Shown: positions 10,038-19,512 of the stretch, in pieces
Layout of the letters: each line of letters begins with the position of its first letter
Position numbering within the stretch: the stretch's first letter is position 1
Source: Mycolicibacterium gadium
GTDB lineage: Bacteria > Actinomycetota > Actinomycetes > Mycobacteriales > Mycobacteriaceae
Assembly: GCF_010728925.1 (NCBI RefSeq)
Contig: NZ_AP022608.1
Location: forward strand, 2,542,001 to 2,606,000
DNA: 64,000 nt
Direction: 5' to 3'
Program-made: the position numbers and the translations under genes
Notes under the pieces: model-generated
Seen by the model: the letters and a program-made list of their open reading frames with translations, nothing else
What the model was told of the DNA's origin: nothing
The model's database searches: none

Positions 10038-10065
10038 CCCAAACCGACTCACAACCAGCGTGGCA
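10038..10065. repeat. IS3 element terminal inverted repeat, right
   Basis: Read inward on the minus strand it begins TGCCACGCTGG and contains GAGTCGGTTTGGG. It pairs with the left end as described there and lies upstream of orfA. Confidence 0.7.
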
Positions 10066-10082
10066 AAGAGGGCCACGGTTGA

Positions 10083-11552
10083 TCAGCGCGCCGAATTCGC
10101 AGTCGACTCCCGATGAGCGAGCAGCGAGTGCCTGCGCCCGTAGATGAAATAGATGACGACGCCCAGCGCCATCCAGATGAGGAACCGGATCCAGGTCAGC
10201 GCCGTGAGGTTGAGCATCAGCCAGACGCACGCGACGATCGCCGCGATCGGCAGCAACGGCACGCCCGGCGCACGGAAGCCGCGTTCGAGGTCCGGGCGGG
10301 TGCGACGCAGGACGATCACCCCGGCGGACACCAGCACGAATGCGAACAGCGTGCCGATGTTGACCATCTCCTCCAGCTTGTCGATCGGAAACACCGTTGC
10401 CGTGACCGCCACCAGCGCACCGACGATCAGGGTGATCCGTACCGGCGTGCCGTGCTTTCCGGTCTTGGCCAGCGACCGCGGCAACAGCCCGTCGCGCGAC
10501 ATCGCGAACAGCACCCGGGTCTGTCCAAGCACCAGCACGATCACCACGGTGGTGAGTCCCGCCAGCGCGCCGATCGAGATGACCTTCGCCGCCCAGTCGA
10601 TGCCGTTGGCGGCGAATGCGGTTGCGAGGTTCGCTTTTTCACCCGCCTCGCGCAACTCGGTGTAGTTCACCATGCCCGAGATCACGATGGCCACCGCGAC
10701 GTAGAGGACGGTGACGATCGCCAGCGAGGCAAGGATGCCGCGCGACACGTCGCGCTGCGGATTCTTGGTTTCCTCCGCCGTGGTGGCGACGATGTCGAAG
10801 CCGATGAACGCGAAGAACACGATGGACGCACCGGCCAGTACGCCGTACCAGCCGTACGTGCTGCCCCCGGCTCCGGTCAGCAGGGAGAACAGCGACTGAT
10901 CGGTGCCGGAACCACCTTCGCCGCCCTGCGCGGGAGGGACGAACGGGGTGAAGTTCTCCGCCTTGATGTAGAACGCGCCGACGGTCACGACGAGCAGCAC
11001 GACCGCCACCTTGATCACCGTGATCGCCAAGCTGACTTCCGCGGAGAGCTTGGTGCCCCACGCCAAGATCACCGTCACGAAGGTTATGATCAGGAGCGCG
11101 CCCCAATCCACCTGCAACCCAACCAGATCCGCCGTGCCACCACCGAAGCCGAACACGGTGCCCAGATAACTGGACCAGCCCTTGGCCACAACGGCGGCCG
11201 CCACGGCGAACTCGAGGATCAGATCCCAGCCGATGATCCACGCGACGAACTCGCCGAACGTCGCATAGGAGAACGTGTAGGCGCTGCCCGCCACCGGCAC
11301 CGTCGAGGCGAACTCGGCGTAGCACAGCGCGGCCAGACCGCACGCGATCGCGGCGAAGACGAACGAGATCGAAATCGCAGGACCCGTGATGTTTCCCGTC
11401 GTCGACGCCGTGATCGTGAAGATGCCGGCGCCGATGACCACGGAGACACCGAAGACGGTGAGGTCCCACCAGTTCAGATCTTTTCGCAGGCGAGTTTCCG
11501 GTTCGTCGGTGTCGGCGATCGACTGCTCAACCGACTTCGTTCGCCTCGGCAT
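10083..11552 (-). CDS. APC-family amino acid permease
   Basis: Membrane transporter of 489 residues with about 12 hydrophobic helices and the APC signature in helix 1 (VVIGAGIFTITA), plus GFDIVATTAEETKNPQRD in the middle, as in cationic amino acid transporters. It corresponds in place to M. tuberculosis Rv3253c; the substrate, probably a basic amino acid, cannot be read from sequence. ATG 11552 follows GGGAGGAACGCC as ribosome binding site. The insertion sequence lies just beyond its stop and leaves the coding region intact. Confidence 0.88.
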   Translation of the reverse strand: MPRRTKSVEQSIADTDEPETRLRKDLNWWDLTVFGVSVVIGAGIFTITASTTGNITGPAISISFVFAAIACGLAALCYAEFASTVPVAGSAYTFSYATFGEFVAWIIGWDLILEFAVAAAVVAKGWSSYLGTVFGFGGGTADLVGLQVDWGALLIITFVTVILAWGTKLSAEVSLAITVIKVAVVLLVVTVGAFYIKAENFTPFVPPAQGGEGGSGTDQSLFSLLTGAGGSTYGWYGVLAGASIVFFAFIGFDIVATTAEETKNPQRDVSRGILASLAIVTVLYVAVAIVISGMVNYTELREAGEKANLATAFAANGIDWAAKVISIGALAGLTTVVIVLVLGQTRVLFAMSRDGLLPRSLAKTGKHGTPVRITLIVGALVAVTATVFPIDKLEEMVNIGTLFAFVLVSAGVIVLRRTRPDLERGFRAPGVPLLPIAAIVACVWLMLNLTALTWIRFLIWMALGVVIYFIYGRRHSLLAHRESTANSAR

Positions 11553-11604
11553 CGGCGTTCCTCCCGTGGTCCGTCTCGGGAATGTACCGAGTACTGTCCA
11601 CCCA

Positions 11605-12987
11605 ATGGGGCGGAGTTATAAACACGTAGCCGTCATCGGGGCCAGCCTGGGAGGCCTGTGCGCTGCCCGGGTGCTCTCCGACGTCAGCGAGCGCGTGACG
11701 GTCTACGAGCGCGACGAACTGCCCGACGGCCCGGCCAACCGGACGGCCGTCCCGCAGGGCAGGCACGTCCACCTGCTGATGGCGCGAGGAGCTCAGGAAT
11801 TCGAGAGCCACTTCCCGGGCCTGCTCGACGACATGGTCGCCGACGGCGTGCCGATCCTCGAGAACCGGCCCGACTGCATCCACTTCGGCGCCGCAGGTCA
11901 CGTGCTGGGGACCGCACACCGACTGCAGGACGAGTTCACCGCATACGTACCGAGCAGGCCGATGCTGGAGTGGCAGATCCGGCGGCGCGTCATGGCGATC
12001 GAGAACGTCGACATCGTGCACGCGACGATCACCGAGGCCACGTACGACGCTGCGCGCCGCCGCGTCACCGGCGTACTGCTCACCTCGGGCGAGGTCGTGC
12101 CGGCCGACCTCGTCGTCGACGCGACGGGCCGGGGCACCCGTCTGCCTGTGTGGCTGGAAAAGTGGGGCTATCCGCGACCCCGCGAGGAAACCGTCGACGT
12201 GGGCATCGCTTACGCGAGCCAACGCGTGCGGGTTCCCGACGGCCTTGTCGCCGAAAAGGTTGTGGTGGCGGGTGCGTCCCATGAGCATCCGGTCGGCGTC
12301 GGCGCGCTGTTCTACGAAGACGGCGTCTGGAACGTGACCACCTTCGGTATCGCCAAGGCCGAGCCGCCGCAGAACTTTGCGCAGATGTGCGACCTGGTCG
12401 ACGAGATCCTGCCCGAACATTTTTCATCCGCGCTACGGCGGGGGACCCCGCTCGGCGAGATGGCGTTTCACAAATACCCGACCAGCCGGTGGCGTCGCTA
12501 CGACAAACTGCAAAGCTTCCCCGACGGCATCTTCCCGTTCGGCGACGCCGTCGTCAGCTTCAACCCCACATTCGGGCAGGGCATGACCATGACTGCGATC
12601 CAGGCGGGCAACCTGCGCAAGACCCTCGAGTCCGGCGTTCCGGACGTCGCGAAGCAACTCGCGAAAGCCACGGCCAAGACGACGTACCCGGTGTGGATGA
12701 TGACGGTGATCGGCGACCTGGCGCTGCACGACGCCACCACGACCGACAAGGTGCCGTTCTGGTACAAGCCGGTGGGCGGACTATTCGACCAGTTCCTCGG
12801 GGCTGCCGAGACGGATCCCGTTCTGGCCGAGTGGTTTCTGCGCCGCTTCAGCCTGCTCGACAGCCTGTACATGGTGCCGTCGGCGCGCCTGGTCGGCCGC
12901 ACCATTCGGCACAACATGCGGGCGCTCCTTGCCGAGAAGCGTCGGGCCCGCTCAAGGCCCGATCAGGAGCTGGTTGCCCGTCGATAG
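11605..12987 (+). CDS. FAD-dependent monooxygenase-like oxidoreductase
   Basis: A 460-residue flavoprotein matching Rv3254 in position. It has an N-terminal dinucleotide fold (VAVIGASLGGLCAARVL), a central VVDATGRG motif and FGDAVVSFNPTFGQG (the GD motif contacting FAD ribityl), the plan of group A hydroxylases and geranylgeranyl-reductase-like enzymes. The substrate is unknown. Start ATG 11605 is preceded by TACTGT at 11592-11597 with 7 bases between and no Shine-Dalgarno, suggesting a leaderless transcript. Readings that start further upstream cross the permease gene. It is convergent with manA (15-base gap). Confidence 0.85.
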   Translation: MGRSYKHVAVIGASLGGLCAARVLSDVSERVTVYERDELPDGPANRTAVPQGRHVHLLMARGAQEFESHFPGLLDDMVADGVPILENRPDCIHFGAAGHVLGTAHRLQDEFTAYVPSRPMLEWQIRRRVMAIENVDIVHATITEATYDAARRRVTGVLLTSGEVVPADLVVDATGRGTRLPVWLEKWGYPRPREETVDVGIAYASQRVRVPDGLVAEKVVVAGASHEHPVGVGALFYEDGVWNVTTFGIAKAEPPQNFAQMCDLVDEILPEHFSSALRRGTPLGEMAFHKYPTSRWRRYDKLQSFPDGIFPFGDAVVSFNPTFGQGMTMTAIQAGNLRKTLESGVPDVAKQLAKATAKTTYPVWMMTVIGDLALHDATTTDKVPFWYKPVGGLFDQFLGAAETDPVLAEWFLRRFSLLDSLYMVPSARLVGRTIRHNMRALLAEKRRARSRPDQELVARR

Positions 12988-13002
12988 CTCGGCGTGACGC
13001 CG

Positions 13003-14229
13003 CTAGATTCCGACGGTGGCCCTGAAGAGCTTCGTCGGAGCCTCGGCGGTCAGGCGGATCGGCCCCTCGTCGGCCGCCACCCACGCGGCGGATCCGCGCT
13101 GCAATGTGACCTTGCCGCCCTTGGCGTAGACGACCGTCGACCCCTCGGTGCACAACAGGATCTGCGGACCGTCATGACGGCTCGGCGCGTCGATCTCGTG
13201 ACCGACATGCTCGCCGTCGATGCGCAGCTCAGACACCGCGAACTCCGGAGCCGGTGTGTTGTACACCAATTCCATTCCGTCCCTTGTGGTGGTGGGGCGG
13301 ATCGAATCCTCGCTGGCAGGTGTGAAGTCGAGCACGCGCAGCAGTTCGGGCACGTCGACGTGCTTCGGGGTGAGTCCACCGCGCAACACGTTGTCCGAGT
13401 TGGCCATCACCTCGAGGCCAACGCCGTGCAGATATGCGTGCAGATTGCCGGCGGGCAGATAGATGGCTTCGCCGGCCTGCAGGGTGATGCGGTTGAGCAG
13501 CAGGCTGGCCAGCACGCCTGCATCACCCGGGTAACGCTCGCCGAGTTCGAGTACTGTCCTTGCCTCGGCGGCGAATGTCTTGCTACCCGAACGCACATAG
13601 TGGATCGCGCCCTCGATCACCTGGGGCACCAACACGTCGAGATCGGGCTGCGGTGCGGTGATCCACGTGGTGAACAGGGCCCGCAATCCGAACTCGTCGG
13701 CCTGACCCGCCAGCAGGGCCACATACGGGTCGAGATCGCTCACCGCGAGCGCACGCATCAGCTCGACGGTGCGCTCGGGGGGCCGGAATCCGGCAAGTGC
13801 GTCGAATTCGCCTAGAGCGATCAGGATTTCGGGCTTGTGACTGGGGTCGCGGTAGTTGCGATTGGGTGCGTTGACGGGAATTTCCAATCGGTCCTCGCGG
13901 GCGAAGCCCTCCGCCGCCTGCCGCGCACTCGGATGCGCCTGCAGCGACAGCGGCTCGTCGGCCGCGAGCACCTTGAGCAGAAACGGAAGCGTGTCACCGA
14001 ATCTGGCGCGCACACCGGGCCCGAGCTGCCCCTCGGGATCATCGCGCAATGTGTCAAGCAGCGACCGTTCACCCTCTTCGGTATCCAGCCACGCGGGATC
14101 GCCCGGGTGAGCCCCGAACCACAGCTCGGCCTCCGGATGCATTGTCGGGCTTGGCCGTCCGGTGAAATCAGCGATCGCGGTCCGTGACCCCCAGGCATAG
14201 GTCCGCACCGCTCCACGTAGCAAGTTCAC
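13003..14229 (-). CDS. manA: Mannose-6-phosphate isomerase
   Basis: Interconverts fructose-6-phosphate and mannose-6-phosphate, the entry to GDP-mannose for lipoarabinomannan and mannolipids. This 408-residue type I isomerase has the zinc-site motifs LQAHPS (Gln, His), KPEILIAL (Glu) and a later His, and the catalytic-site segment NSDNVLRGGLTPKHVD. Start is GTG 14229, 4 bases after the SIS-domain gene stop, so manA is the third gene of manB-SIS-manA. Confidence 0.96.
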   Translation of the reverse strand: MNLLRGAVRTYAWGSRTAIADFTGRPSPTMHPEAELWFGAHPGDPAWLDTEEGERSLLDTLRDDPEGQLGPGVRARFGDTLPFLLKVLAADEPLSLQAHPSARQAAEGFAREDRLEIPVNAPNRNYRDPSHKPEILIALGEFDALAGFRPPERTVELMRALAVSDLDPYVALLAGQADEFGLRALFTTWITAPQPDLDVLVPQVIEGAIHYVRSGSKTFAAEARTVLELGERYPGDAGVLASLLLNRITLQAGEAIYLPAGNLHAYLHGVGLEVMANSDNVLRGGLTPKHVDVPELLRVLDFTPASEDSIRPTTTRDGMELVYNTPAPEFAVSELRIDGEHVGHEIDAPSRHDGPQILLCTEGSTVVYAKGGKVTLQRGSAAWVAADEGPIRLTAEAPTKLFRATVGI

Positions 14230-14233
14230 TTGC

Positions 14234-15340
14234 TCAACCTCGAACCAGCTTCAGGTAGACGGCCGTCATCTCCAGCCGGACAGCCAGCATCGCCAGCTGC
14301 TCTTCCAGGCGGCCTGGACTGGTCGGGGCGGCAGGCACGCGCTCGATGTCAGAGGCTTCGAGCGGTTCCGGCACATCTTCGGCGTGGATCACGTCGACGC
14401 CGTCCAGCCCGGCGACCCTGGCGGCGACGACGGCTCGTTCGGCATCGGTGGCGAGCACGAAGGTCCGAACCCGTGACGGCAGCGGACCGTCGATCTGCTC
14501 GTCATGGAATATCGACTGCTCGCGGTCGGCGCCGGATGTCTCCCCCATTCCGCCGCGCAGCGCCACCATCGCCTCGGCCAGACCCACCGCGGCCACCGCC
14601 CGATGAGCGACCCGCAACATGACGGCCGCGACGTGCCGCGCCAACACCAGCGTCGCCGCGTTGTCGCCAGCGATGACGACCTGGGCGCCCGACATACGCT
14701 CGGCCAACGCCTTCGCGGGATTCGTGAGCAGCTCCCGAGTAGCGCTGTTGCGCAACGCTTCTGCGTCCAGCTCGTCGGCCAGCGCGGCCAGGTCCACCCG
14801 GAGCCCCTGGTCGACCATGTGCAGTGTCGCCAGGCCGGCGGCCAGATAACGGGAGAAGCTGAATTCATCGGGCACCCACACCCGCGGGGCCAGTGCGACG
14901 GATCGTCCCGCAGTGGCGTCGCGCAACGGTCCCTCGTAGGGCGCAACGACGACGACGCGGGCGCCGCGACGCACTCCGGTGGCTGCGGCCGCCACCAAAG
15001 CGGGATCGCCGGGATCGTCGCCGGCCACGATCAGCACGTCCAGCGCGCCGATCCACGGCGGCACCTCAGGGGCGACGACGATCGGTGCGGCCACCGAACC
15101 ACCCAGCGCAGCGGCGAGCAGAGACCCTGCCGCTTCGGCATTTCCGCGACCGGCCACCCAGATCACGGTGCGCGGGGGCTCGGTGCTCCACAGCTGATCC
15201 AGGTCGCCCTCGTCGAGCGCCGCGGCGGTGGCGCGCACCTGCGCGCCGGCCATCGCGGCCGCGCGCAGCGAGCCGTCGCGGTCGGCGGCCAGCAGTCCTT
15301 CCACGTCGTCGAGGTCGACCAGAGAGTGGGTGGCGTTCAC
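14234..15340 (-). CDS. SIS-domain phosphosugar isomerase-like protein (TobH-like)
   Basis: A 368-residue protein like Rv3256c, always found between manB and manA in mycobacteria. It has two sugar-isomerase-like halves but no recognisable catalytic signature; Gly/Ala-rich strands such as VIWVAGRGNAEAAG and VVIAGDNAATLVLA suggest phosphosugar binding. GTG 15340 overlaps the manB stop as GTGA, so translation is coupled. A role in mannose-phosphate metabolism or its regulation is inferred from this fixed position only. Confidence 0.8.
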   Translation of the reverse strand: MNATHSLVDLDDVEGLLAADRDGSLRAAAMAGAQVRATAAALDEGDLDQLWSTEPPRTVIWVAGRGNAEAAGSLLAAALGGSVAAPIVVAPEVPPWIGALDVLIVAGDDPGDPALVAAAATGVRRGARVVVVAPYEGPLRDATAGRSVALAPRVWVPDEFSFSRYLAAGLATLHMVDQGLRVDLAALADELDAEALRNSATRELLTNPAKALAERMSGAQVVIAGDNAATLVLARHVAAVMLRVAHRAVAAVGLAEAMVALRGGMGETSGADREQSIFHDEQIDGPLPSRVRTFVLATDAERAVVAARVAGLDGVDVIHAEDVPEPLEASDIERVPAAPTSPGRLEEQLAMLAVRLEMTAVYLKLVRG

Positions 15341-16737
15341 TTCGGCACCTCGGATGCCGCCTCAGTTGGCGCGGAGATCCGGGCCCCGATCTGTTCGACG
15401 ATCGCGTCGACCTCTTCCGTGGTCCGCGCCTCGACGTTGAGCCGCAACAACGGCTCGGTGTTGGACATCCGCAGGTTGAACCAGGATCCGTCGCCCAGAT
15501 CGACGGTCACCCCGTCGAGGTGGTCGATCGAGTGGACGCGGGCCGCGAAGGAGGACAGCACCCGGTCGATGCACGCTTCGGCGTCGGTGACCGTGAAGTT
15601 GACCTCGCCCGACGCTTCGTAGCGTTGGTAGTCGGCCATCAGGTCGGACAGCGGCCGGTCCTGCTCACTGAGCGCGGCCAAGACGTGCAGCGCCGCCAGC
15701 ATCCCGGAGTCGGCGCCCCAGAAGTCGCGGAAGTAGTAGTGCGCTGAATGCTCGCCCCCGAAGATCGCCCCGGTCTCGGCCATCAGTGCCTTGATGTAGG
15801 AGTGTCCGACGCGCGAACGTAACGGGGTGCCGCCCCGTTCAGCCACGAGTTCCGGGACGGCCCGCGAGGTGATCAAGTTGTGAATCACCGTCGCGCCGAT
15901 CTCTCGACCGAGTTCGCGGGCGGCCACCAACGCGGTCACCGCCGACGGCGAAACCGGCTTACCCAGCTCGTCGACCACGAAGCAGCGGTCAGCGTCGCCG
16001 TCGAACGCCAGCCCGATGTCGGCACCGGTGGCCAGCACGTGCGCTTGCAGGTCGACGAGGTTCGCCGGGTCCAGCGGATTGGCTTCGTGGTTCGGGAACG
16101 TGCCGTCGAGTTCGAAGAACAACGGCGCGAGCCTGATTCCTGCAATCGAACCCAGCACAGCCGGAGCCGTGTGGCCCGCCATTCCGTTGCCGGCGTCGAC
16201 GGCGACCTTCAGCGGCCGCAATCCGGCCAGGCTGACCAGTGATCGCAGAAAATCGCCGTAGTCCGTGAGAACATCGCGGTCCGATTTCGAGCCACGCGGC
16301 CCGTCGTAGGCCGGTATCCCGGCGATCACGTCCTCGCTGATGGCCAGCAGCCCGGTGTCCTTGCCGACGGGCTTGGCGCCTGCGCGGCACAGCTTGATGC
16401 CGTTGTAGGCGGCCGGGTTGTGACTCGCGGTGAACATTGCGCCCGGACAGTCCAGCAGACCTGAGGCGAAGTACAGCTGATCGGTGGACGCCAGGCCGAC
16501 GCGCACCACATCGAGGCCCTGCGCGACCACACCGTCGGCGAATGCCTCCGCGAGCGACGGCGAGCTGTCTCGCATGTCGTAGCCGATCGCCACCTGGGTG
16601 GCGTTCTCACCGCGCATGAGCCGAGCGAACGCGCCGCCGACATCCCGGACGAAATCCTCGTCGATCTCTTCGCCGACCAGGCCGCGCACGTCATACGCCT
16701 TGATGACGCGATGGACAGCCGCGGCAGGCCGGGACAT
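15337..16737 (-). CDS. manB: Phosphomannomutase ManB
   Basis: Converts mannose-6-phosphate to mannose-1-phosphate for GDP-mannose synthesis. The 466-residue alpha-D-phosphohexomutase has the phosphoserine loop TASHNP (Ser105), the metal-binding loop DGDADR, the sugar-specificity loop GGEHSAHYYF and a C-terminal phosphate-binding loop (RMSNTEPLLR). ATG 16737 follows AAGGAG. It leads the manB-SIS-manA unit; manC of the same pathway lies 5 kb away in this window. Confidence 0.95.
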   Translation of the reverse strand: MSRPAAAVHRVIKAYDVRGLVGEEIDEDFVRDVGGAFARLMRGENATQVAIGYDMRDSSPSLAEAFADGVVAQGLDVVRVGLASTDQLYFASGLLDCPGAMFTASHNPAAYNGIKLCRAGAKPVGKDTGLLAISEDVIAGIPAYDGPRGSKSDRDVLTDYGDFLRSLVSLAGLRPLKVAVDAGNGMAGHTAPAVLGSIAGIRLAPLFFELDGTFPNHEANPLDPANLVDLQAHVLATGADIGLAFDGDADRCFVVDELGKPVSPSAVTALVAARELGREIGATVIHNLITSRAVPELVAERGGTPLRSRVGHSYIKALMAETGAIFGGEHSAHYYFRDFWGADSGMLAALHVLAALSEQDRPLSDLMADYQRYEASGEVNFTVTDAEACIDRVLSSFAARVHSIDHLDGVTVDLGDGSWFNLRMSNTEPLLRLNVEARTTEEVDAIVEQIGARISAPTEAASEVPK

Positions 16738-16822
16738 ACAACTCCTTGTGACGTGGGCTACTGGCGCCAGCCTAACCGTCGAATGAAAGAGGCATGTGCG
16801 CTAGCCCTCGCCGAGTGCTCTG

Positions 16823-17242
16823 CTATTCAGGCGGGTCGGGCAACACCCGCAGGTGGCCCCGTCGGCGGCCGTTGGACTCGGACCTGCGGGCCGGCGGTGC
16901 CATCAGCGCGCCGCCCGACACACCGGTCACCGGATCGGAAAACCCTGCGGCCACTCCGTTGATCGGCGGCGCCATGTCGCGTCCTTCGCGCACCGCGTCG
17001 GCGAGCGCCACCAGATCGTCCTCGTCGGGGTGCGACGGCAGTGGACCCGCGTGGCGAACGAGCTCCCATCCACGTGGCGCGGTGATCCGGCCGGCGTGCA
17101 GGACGCAGAGATCCCACGAGTGGGGCTCGGACACCGTGGCCAGCGGGCCGACGACTGCCGTCGAGTCGGAGTAGACGAATGTCAGCGTCGCGACCGCATA
17201 GTGGGGGCACCCGGGCCGGCAGCAGCGACGGGGAACGTTCAC
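16823..17242 (-). CDS. DUF3499 family protein (Rv3258c-like)
   Basis: A 139-residue actinobacterial protein of unknown function. The N-terminus carries a zinc-ribbon-like set of cysteines (RRCCRPGCPHYAV, then LCVLHAGRI), and the C-terminal third is rich in Arg, Pro and Gly and probably disordered. Start is GTG 17242. It sits 85 bases ahead of manB on the same strand and is divergent from the zincin-like gene, matching M. tuberculosis. Metal binding is inferred from the cysteines only. Confidence 0.82.
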   Translation of the reverse strand: MNVPRRCCRPGCPHYAVATLTFVYSDSTAVVGPLATVSEPHSWDLCVLHAGRITAPRGWELVRHAGPLPSHPDEDDLVALADAVREGRDMAPPINGVAAGFSDPVTGVSGGALMAPPARRSESNGRRRGHLRVLPDPPE

Positions 17243-17328
17243 AGCGAGAGGTTATCGTGCGCAAACGGCGCAAGCCGCCGGACACGCGCGCCATCGGAGG
17301 GTCGATCTCCAACCGTTACGATCGCTCC

Positions 17329-17793
17329 GTGGCCGAACGCGGACACCACCGATCACGCCGCGGCCGCGACATGCGCGGGCCGCTCCTTCCACCGACCGTG
17401 CCGGGCTGGCGCAGCCGGGCCGAACTGTTCGACATGGCGGTGCTCGAGGCCTACGAGCCGATCGAACGCCGGTGGCAGGATCGGGTGTCGACGCTGGACA
17501 TCGCCGTCGACGAAATACCCCGCATCTCGGCCAAGGATCCCGAAAGCGTGCAATGGCCGCCCGAGGTCATCGCCGACGGCCCGGTCGCCCTGGCCCGGCT
17601 GATCCCCGCGGGCGTCGATGTCCGCGGCAACGCCACACGGGCGCGAATAATGTTGTTCCGCAAGCCGATCGAACGACGGGCGAAAGACACCGCCGAACTC
17701 TCGGAGCTGTTGCACGAAGTCCTGGTGGCACAAGTCGCCACTTATCTGGGTGTCGAACCCTCCGTTATCGACCCCACTATCGAGGACGAGTGA
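17329..17793 (+). CDS. Metallopeptidase-family (zincin-like) protein with degenerate motif
   Basis: Homologue of Rv3259, 154 residues from GTG 17329, or 140 from ATG 17371 (MRGPLLPPTVPGW, the M. tuberculosis start). GTG is preferred because TACGAT (17317-17322) lies 6 bases upstream as for leaderless transcripts, while ATG 17371 has no ribosome binding site. The family has an HExxH zinc site near the C-terminus; here the matching stretch reads LLHEVLVAQVATYLGV, so the second histidine is missing. Peptidase activity is therefore doubtful. It is convergent with whiB2 (9-base gap). Confidence 0.8.
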   Translation: MAERGHHRSRRGRDMRGPLLPPTVPGWRSRAELFDMAVLEAYEPIERRWQDRVSTLDIAVDEIPRISAKDPESVQWPPEVIADGPVALARLIPAGVDVRGNATRARIMLFRKPIERRAKDTAELSELLHEVLVAQVATYLGVEPSVIDPTIEDE

Positions 17794-17802
17794 ACAACTC
17801 GC

Positions 17803-18219
17803 CTAGATCACGCCGCGCTTGAGGCGACGGCGCTCACGTTCGGAGAGCCCGCCCCAGATGCCGAAGCGTTCATCGTGGGCCAGGGCGTAGTCGAGGCACG
17901 CGTCGCGCACCTCACAGCCCTGGCAGATGCGCTTGGCCTCACGAGTCGAGCCGCCCTTCTCGGGGAAGAACGCCTCGGGGTCGGTTTGTGCGCACAATGC
18001 CTTCTCTTGCCAGAGGTCGTCCTCCGGCGTGAGCATTGCCGGCACAGCCGGGATTGCCGGCGGCACATCAATCGGGGCGGGCACCAGACTCAACTGAGGA
18101 CGCCGAGGCGTCTCGAACGGTGCCGGTCCAATATTGGTGTGCGGCGCGCTGTCCACTGAGCCAAGCAGTCGGTCGTCGAACCGGACCGCATGCTCGAAAT
18201 CGCTGTACTCAAAAGACAT
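17803..18219 (-). CDS. whiB2: WhiB-family iron-sulfur regulator WhiB2
   Basis: Homologue of WhmD/WhiB2, needed for septation and division in mycobacteria. The 138-residue protein has four cluster cysteines (C76, C99, C102, C108), the GIWGG turn (120-124) that contacts sigma-A, and a basic C-terminal tail ERERRRLKRG for DNA. The N-terminal 60 residues are a Pro-rich extension. Start ATG 18219 is set by GAGGAGG just upstream; a longer reading to 18234 lacks one. Confidence 0.93.
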   Translation of the reverse strand: MSFEYSDFEHAVRFDDRLLGSVDSAPHTNIGPAPFETPRRPQLSLVPAPIDVPPAIPAVPAMLTPEDDLWQEKALCAQTDPEAFFPEKGGSTREAKRICQGCEVRDACLDYALAHDERFGIWGGLSERERRRLKRGVI

Positions 18220-18513
18220 TTTCCGCCTCCTCACCTGATGTCGTAGATCCGTAACTTGAGCCCCACTATTTACTGTGCGGCCATTTCAGATTCGAACATA
18301 TGATCGAATCTCGGTCTGCGGCACCGAAACCGGCTGGCCAACCGCGAAATGACACTGGTGTGATTACACACGCGCTAGCAGCCGTGGTCAAGCGTTGGAA
18401 CAGAAATTCATACCATTCCGTGACCGGAATTCGGCGCGTCGGAATATCGGCGTGTCTGTCACACCCTCGGCCACGTGCCCCAGATCGCGCGCGACGGCCT
18501 AGTGTCGGTCACT
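18220..18513. promoter_or_regulatory. Divergent whiB2-fbiA control region
   Basis: A 294-base gap with no credible gene. It holds the whiB2 ribosome binding site (next to 18220) and an AT-richer patch at 18260-18310 likely to contain the whiB2 promoter, though I could not fix its boxes. For fbiA, TAGTGT (18500-18505) lies 8 bases before the GTG. Confidence 0.45.
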
Positions 18514-19512
18514 GTGAAAGTCACGGTTCTGGTCGGCGGGGTAGGCGGCGCCCGCTTCCTGCTCGGCGTACAGCACCTGTTGGGGCTGGGCCAATTCCAG
18601 GATTCCGGGACGTCGGCACACGAGTTGACCGCCGTGGTCAACGTCGGCGATGACGCGTGGATGTTCGGGGTTCGGATCTGCCCGGACCTCGATACCTGCA
18701 TGTACACGCTGGGCGGAGGCATCGACCCCGAACGCGGTTGGGGTCATCGCAACGAAACGTGGCATGCCAAGGAAGAACTCGCCGCTTACGGTGTGCAGCC
18801 CGACTGGTTCGGCCTCGGCGACCGCGACCTCGCCACCCACCTTGTGCGCAGCCAGATGTTGCGCGCCGGCTATCCGCTGTCACAGGTGACCGAAGCGTTA
18901 TGTGCCCGTTGGTCGCCCGGTGCACGACTGTTACCCGCGAGCGACGACCGCAGCGAAACCCATGTCGTGATCACCGATCCCGAGGACGGCGAGAAGAGGG
19001 CGATCCACTTCCAGGAATGGTGGGTGCGATACCGCGCGCAAGTCCCCACCCATAGTTTCGCGTTCGTCGGTGCCGAGGCGGCGACCGCCGGCCCCGGCGT
19101 CGTCGAAGCCATCGAAACCGCCGACGTCGTCCTGATTGCCCCGTCCAATCCGGTGGTGAGCATCGGATCGATCTTGAACATCCCCGGCATTCGCGGCGCG
19201 CTGCGCACGACGTCGGCGCGGGTCATCGGCTACTCCCCGATCATCGATGGTAAGCCGTTGCGCGGCATGGCCGACGAATGTCTGTCTGTCATCGGTGTGG
19301 ACAGCACCTCTGAAGCAGTCGGCAGGCACTACGGGGCGCGCAGCGGCACCGGCATCCTCGACGCCTGGCTGATCCACGAAGGTGACCACGCCGAGATCGA
19401 CGGTGTCGAGGTGCGCGCCGTACCCCTGTTGATGAAGGATCCGGCGACGACCGCCGACATGGTGCGCACCGGAGTGGAGGTCGCCGGGCTGAAAGTGGAT
19501 CCACGGCGATGA
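18514..19512 (+). CDS. fbiA: F420 biosynthesis transferase FbiA
   Basis: Transfers the phosphoenolpyruvyl/phospholactyl group from the GPP-linked precursor to Fo, making (dehydro)F420-0. The 332-residue protein begins [18 protein letters not shown], the family nucleotide loop, and keeps [28 protein letters not shown] and [13 protein letters not shown] 18514 corresponds to the M. tuberculosis start; TAGTGT 8 bases upstream and no Shine-Dalgarno suggest a leaderless transcript. Its TGA overlaps the fbiB ATG. F420 supports many mycobacterial reductases. Confidence 0.95.
   Translation: MKVTVLVGGVGGARFLLGVQHLLGLGQFQDSGTSAHELTAVVNVGDDAWMFGVRICPDLDTCMYTLGGGIDPERGWGHRNETWHAKEELAAYGVQPDWFGLGDRDLATHLVRSQMLRAGYPLSQVTEALCARWSPGARLLPASDDRSETHVVITDPEDGEKRAIHFQEWWVRYRAQVPTHSFAFVGAEAATAGPGVVEAIETADVVLIAPSNPVVSIGSILNIPGIRGALRTTSARVIGYSPIIDGKPLRGMADECLSVIGVDSTSEAVGRHYGARSGTGILDAWLIHEGDHAEIDGVEVRAVPLLMKDPATTADMVRTGVEVAGLKVDPRR

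Larger units (their letters stand above)
8582..10065 (-). mobile_element. IS3-family insertion sequence
   Basis: A complete element of about 1,484 bp with two overlapping reading frames (orfA, then orfB in the -1 frame) and imperfect terminal inverted repeats beginning TG and ending CA. Both genes look intact, so it may be active. No 3-4 base target duplication is visible (GCGT before, AAGA after), which suggests an old or rearranged insertion. It separates the DUF559 remnant from the permease gene. Confidence 0.85.

Noticed and set aside
10113..11621. 502-residue plus-strand frame opposite the permease
   Set aside because: Very rich in Arg/Asp/His with no domain, as expected for the complement of a membrane protein gene.
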